NCBI GenBank assembly: GCA_009726095.1
Contig: WLMZ01000020.1
Coordinates: 1 to 38,005, forward strand
Length of the DNA: 38,005 bases
Direction: 5' to 3'
Origin: Actinomycetota bacterium
Lineage (GTDB): Bacteria; Actinomycetota; Acidimicrobiia; Acidimicrobiales; Ilumatobacteraceae
Positions 36,431 to 38,005 of the stretch are shown piece by piece. Under the pieces are notes generated by a model. That model ran no database searches. It had not been told where the DNA came from and was given only the letters and a program-made list of their open reading frames with translations. Position numbers and translations under genes: made by a program. The first letter of the stretch is position 1. Each line of letters starts with the position of its first letter.

Positions 36431-36610
36431 ATCAGTATGACAGCTCGACACCCGCCTCGATCTGTCCGCAAGCACCAGCTCCGATCCGTCAGTCGCAGTG
36501 AGCCATTCCGGGCGCGAATCGACTGCCAGAACGAATGTGGGCGCGATCGCGCGGTCGGGTCAGGCTGCAGACCCAGGCGGGGCGAAGTGCTGCGGCATTG
36601 GACCGGCGAG

Positions 36611-37411
36611 CTAGCGGCCGGTGAAGTCGGGGGTGCGCTTCTCCATGTAGGCGGCGACGCCCTCGCGGAAGTCGTCGGTACGGAACAGCGGCAGCAACTG
36701 CAGGAACACATGATGCACGTTCTGCTCGAACGTCTCGGTCTCGGCGGCGCGCATCATTCGCTTGATCGCACGCACCGCGAGCGGCGCATTGGCCGCGATC
36801 TCGGCGGCCATCTCGCGGGCCGATGACTGCAGGTCGGCATCGGCGACCACCCGGTTGAGCAGGCCGAGTTCGAGCGCCTCGTCCGACAGCAGCGTGCGCC
36901 CGGTAAAGGCAATCTCAGCAGCCTTCGCGTAGCCAACCATGCGCGGCAGCAGCCAGGTGCCGCCGCTCTCTGGAACGATGCCACGCTTGGCGAAGCCGGG
37001 GTTCAGTTTGGCCGACGCGCCGGCAATACGGACATCGCAGCCCAGGGCGATGTCGAGGCCGTAGCCCGCTGCGCCACCGTTGAGCGCGCAGATGGTGGGG
37101 GTGTCGACGTTGTGCAACACGATGGGCGGCGCATTGCGGATGTCGAACTCGCCGGGTGTGGCATCGAGCGAACCCATTCCGCCGAGGCTGCCCTTGGGAC
37201 CGCTCATCTGCGCGGCCAGATCGAGCCCGGCGCAGAATGCCCGACCCGCACCGGTGAGCACGATGCAGCGGACATCACGATCGCGGTCAGCTTCGAGGAG
37301 CCGACTGGACAGCTGGTCGAGCATCGCACCGCTGATGGTGTTCATGCGCTCGGGCGCGTTGAGGGTGATGGTTGCGATGTGATCGGCAACGTCATACAGG
37401 ACTTCGCTCAT
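36611..37411 (-). CDS. Enoyl-CoA hydratase/isomerase family protein
   Basis: A 266-residue crotonase-fold protein. NAPERMNTISGAMLDQL starts the fold, the CoA-binding region has GAGRAFCAGLDLAAQ, and ALNGGAAGYGLDIALGCDVRIA forms the oxyanion hole. The acid-position block is FAKRGIVPESGGTWLLPR with Glu in PESGG. This fits an enoyl-CoA hydratase of beta-oxidation or catabolism; other crotonase reactions cannot be ruled out. The ATG 37411 has TACCGT seven bases upstream and no ribosome site, so it is probably leaderless. The frame upstream of 37411 runs through the transporter gene antiphase and is rejected. An EamA-type gene precedes it on the same strand. Confidence 0.92.
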   Translation of the reverse strand: MSEVLYDVADHIATITLNAPERMNTISGAMLDQLSSRLLEADRDRDVRCIVLTGAGRAFCAGLDLAAQMSGPKGSLGGMGSLDATPGEFDIRNAPPIVLHNVDTPTICALNGGAAGYGLDIALGCDVRIAGASAKLNPGFAKRGIVPESGGTWLLPRMVGYAKAAEIAFTGRTLLSDEALELGLLNRVVADADLQSSAREMAAEIAANAPLAVRAIKRMMRAAETETFEQNVHHVFLQLLPLFRTDDFREGVAAYMEKRTPDFTGR

Positions 37412-37418
37412 GGCCGAA

Positions 37419-37424
37419 ACGGTA
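37419..37424 (-). promoter_or_regulatory. Candidate -10 box, leaderless, for enoyl-CoA hydratase
   Basis: Minus strand TACCGT, seven bases before ATG 37411, within the 26-base gap after the transporter gene. Confidence 0.45.
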
Positions 37425-37437
37425 GTCGGCGGGGTCG

Positions 37438-38005
37438 TCAGCCCAATGGTTGAACGGTCGGCTCGTCGCGTGACGCCGCCACCATGGCGACCCCTGCGAT
37501 CAGCAGGACGACACCCGCCCACCCAATGGCGGCGAGGTGCTGCGAGAGCACGACAACGCTCAACAGTGCAGCGGTCGCTGGCTCGGCGAGCGTGAGGGTG
37601 ACCACTGTTGGCACCGCCAGCCGTGCCAGTCCATAACCGAACAATGCGTACGCCGCAGCGGTCGCCCCGAGACCAAGGTGCAGAGCCACGACAACACCCC
37701 GTGCACTCCCCAACCATGCCAGCGGTTCCATGAACAGCAGTGGGCTCATCAACACCGCACCAACCACGAACGACGCTGCCATGGCGTCGAGCGATCCGAG
37801 GCCATTCGCCATCGTCTGCTTCGTCGCCATCGAGAAGACCGCATACGACAACCCGGCCAGCAACGCTGCTCCGATCCCGAGCCACGAGGTACCGCTGACC
37901 TCGCCGTGTCGGGCGAACGCCACCAGACCGGCGCCCGCCGCCGCCAGCAACGTGGCCAGCATCCATTGCAGGCTCGGCAGTCGCCGCGACCGGAACGCAT
38001 GGACC
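37438..38005 (-). CDS. EamA/DMT-family transporter, C-terminal part (5' end outside window)
   Basis: The frame is open to the window edge, so only the last ~189 residues are present. They consist of hydrophobic helices: a helix ending LVAFARHGEV, then SWLGIGAALLAGLSYAVFSMATK, the start of the second EamA repeat, and later VVALHLGLGATAAAYALFGYGL and VVTLTLAEPATAALLSVVVL, where LAEPATAALL is the usual EamA signature near the end. This family exports metabolites or takes up amino acids and nucleotide sugars; the substrate is unknown. Ends with TGA 26 bases before the enoyl-CoA hydratase start. Confidence 0.9.
   Translation of the reverse strand, partial: VHAFRSRRLPSLQWMLATLLAAAGAGLVAFARHGEVSGTSWLGIGAALLAGLSYAVFSMATKQTMANGLGSLDAMAASFVVGAVLMSPLLFMEPLAWLGSARGVVVALHLGLGATAAAYALFGYGLARLAVPTVVTLTLAEPATAALLSVVVLSQHLAAIGWAGVVLLIAGVAMVAASRDEPTVQPLG

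Noticed and set aside
36541-36552. GCGCGATCGCGC as a HIP1-type genomic signature
   Set aside because: HIP1 (GCGATCGC) is a cyanobacterial repeat; one copy in high-GC DNA can occur by chance.

Overview
The window is high-GC DNA with dense, often overlapping genes and many GTG starts. Several families are typical of Actinomycetota: a GuaB1-type IMPDH/GMP reductase, a DUF3151 protein, the alaS-ruvX-mltG-aroECKB order, a ferredoxin-dependent 2-oxoacid oxidoreductase and TANNNT -10 boxes placed for leaderless transcripts. My inference is an actinobacterium, possibly class Acidimicrobiia. That placement rests on gene content alone. It looks like ordinary chromosome: no rRNA, tRNA, phage, transposase or CRISPR array was seen.

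Layout. 1-1951 (+): end of an aconitase and a nitroreductase-fold protein. 1955-11649 (-): alaS, ruvX, mltG, aroE, aroC, aroK and aroB, mostly joined by 4-base ATGA/GTGA overlaps, followed by a repeat-bearing exported sortase-like protein. 11724-13021: a cysteine-rich YkgJ-like protein (+) facing a coiled-coil protein with a histone-like Lys/Ala tail (-). 13129-15234 (-): TypA/BipA and a 62-residue acidic protein. 15364-18305 (-): korAB, which share a 91-bp divergent control region with a GH13 alpha-glucosidase and orphan ParA pair (+, 18397-20691). 20720-23202 (-): DUF3151, mobA-like, rhodanese and RNase D operon. 23271-23543 (+): small membrane protein. 23524-25745 (-): pyruvate kinase and a coupled alpha/beta hydrolase, divergent from a histidine phosphatase and M18 aminopeptidase pair (+, 25766-27659). 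27681-30426 (-): guaB1, cmk and plsC-like. 30522-32142 (+): hydrolase and threonylcarbamoyl-AMP synthase. 32167-34907 (-): nitroreductase, xylulokinase and a J-domain protein. 35063-38005: membrane protein (+) abutting a truncated methyltransferase (-), a third hydrolase, an enoyl-CoA hydratase and the end of an EamA-type transporter.

Function. Most of the window is housekeeping: aromatic amino acid precursors, alanyl-tRNA charging, peptidoglycan strand release, tRNA t6A, nucleotide and central carbon metabolism.

Most notable signals: eight gene starts with a -10-like hexamer exactly 6-7 nt upstream (leaderless class); a Tat-type exported protein joining three surface repeats to a class-E-like sortase domain; a methyltransferase cut off where it meets a convergent membrane-protein gene; a clean + strand intrinsic terminator in a divergent intergenic region with no + gene before it; and several perfect palindromes at promoter positions.
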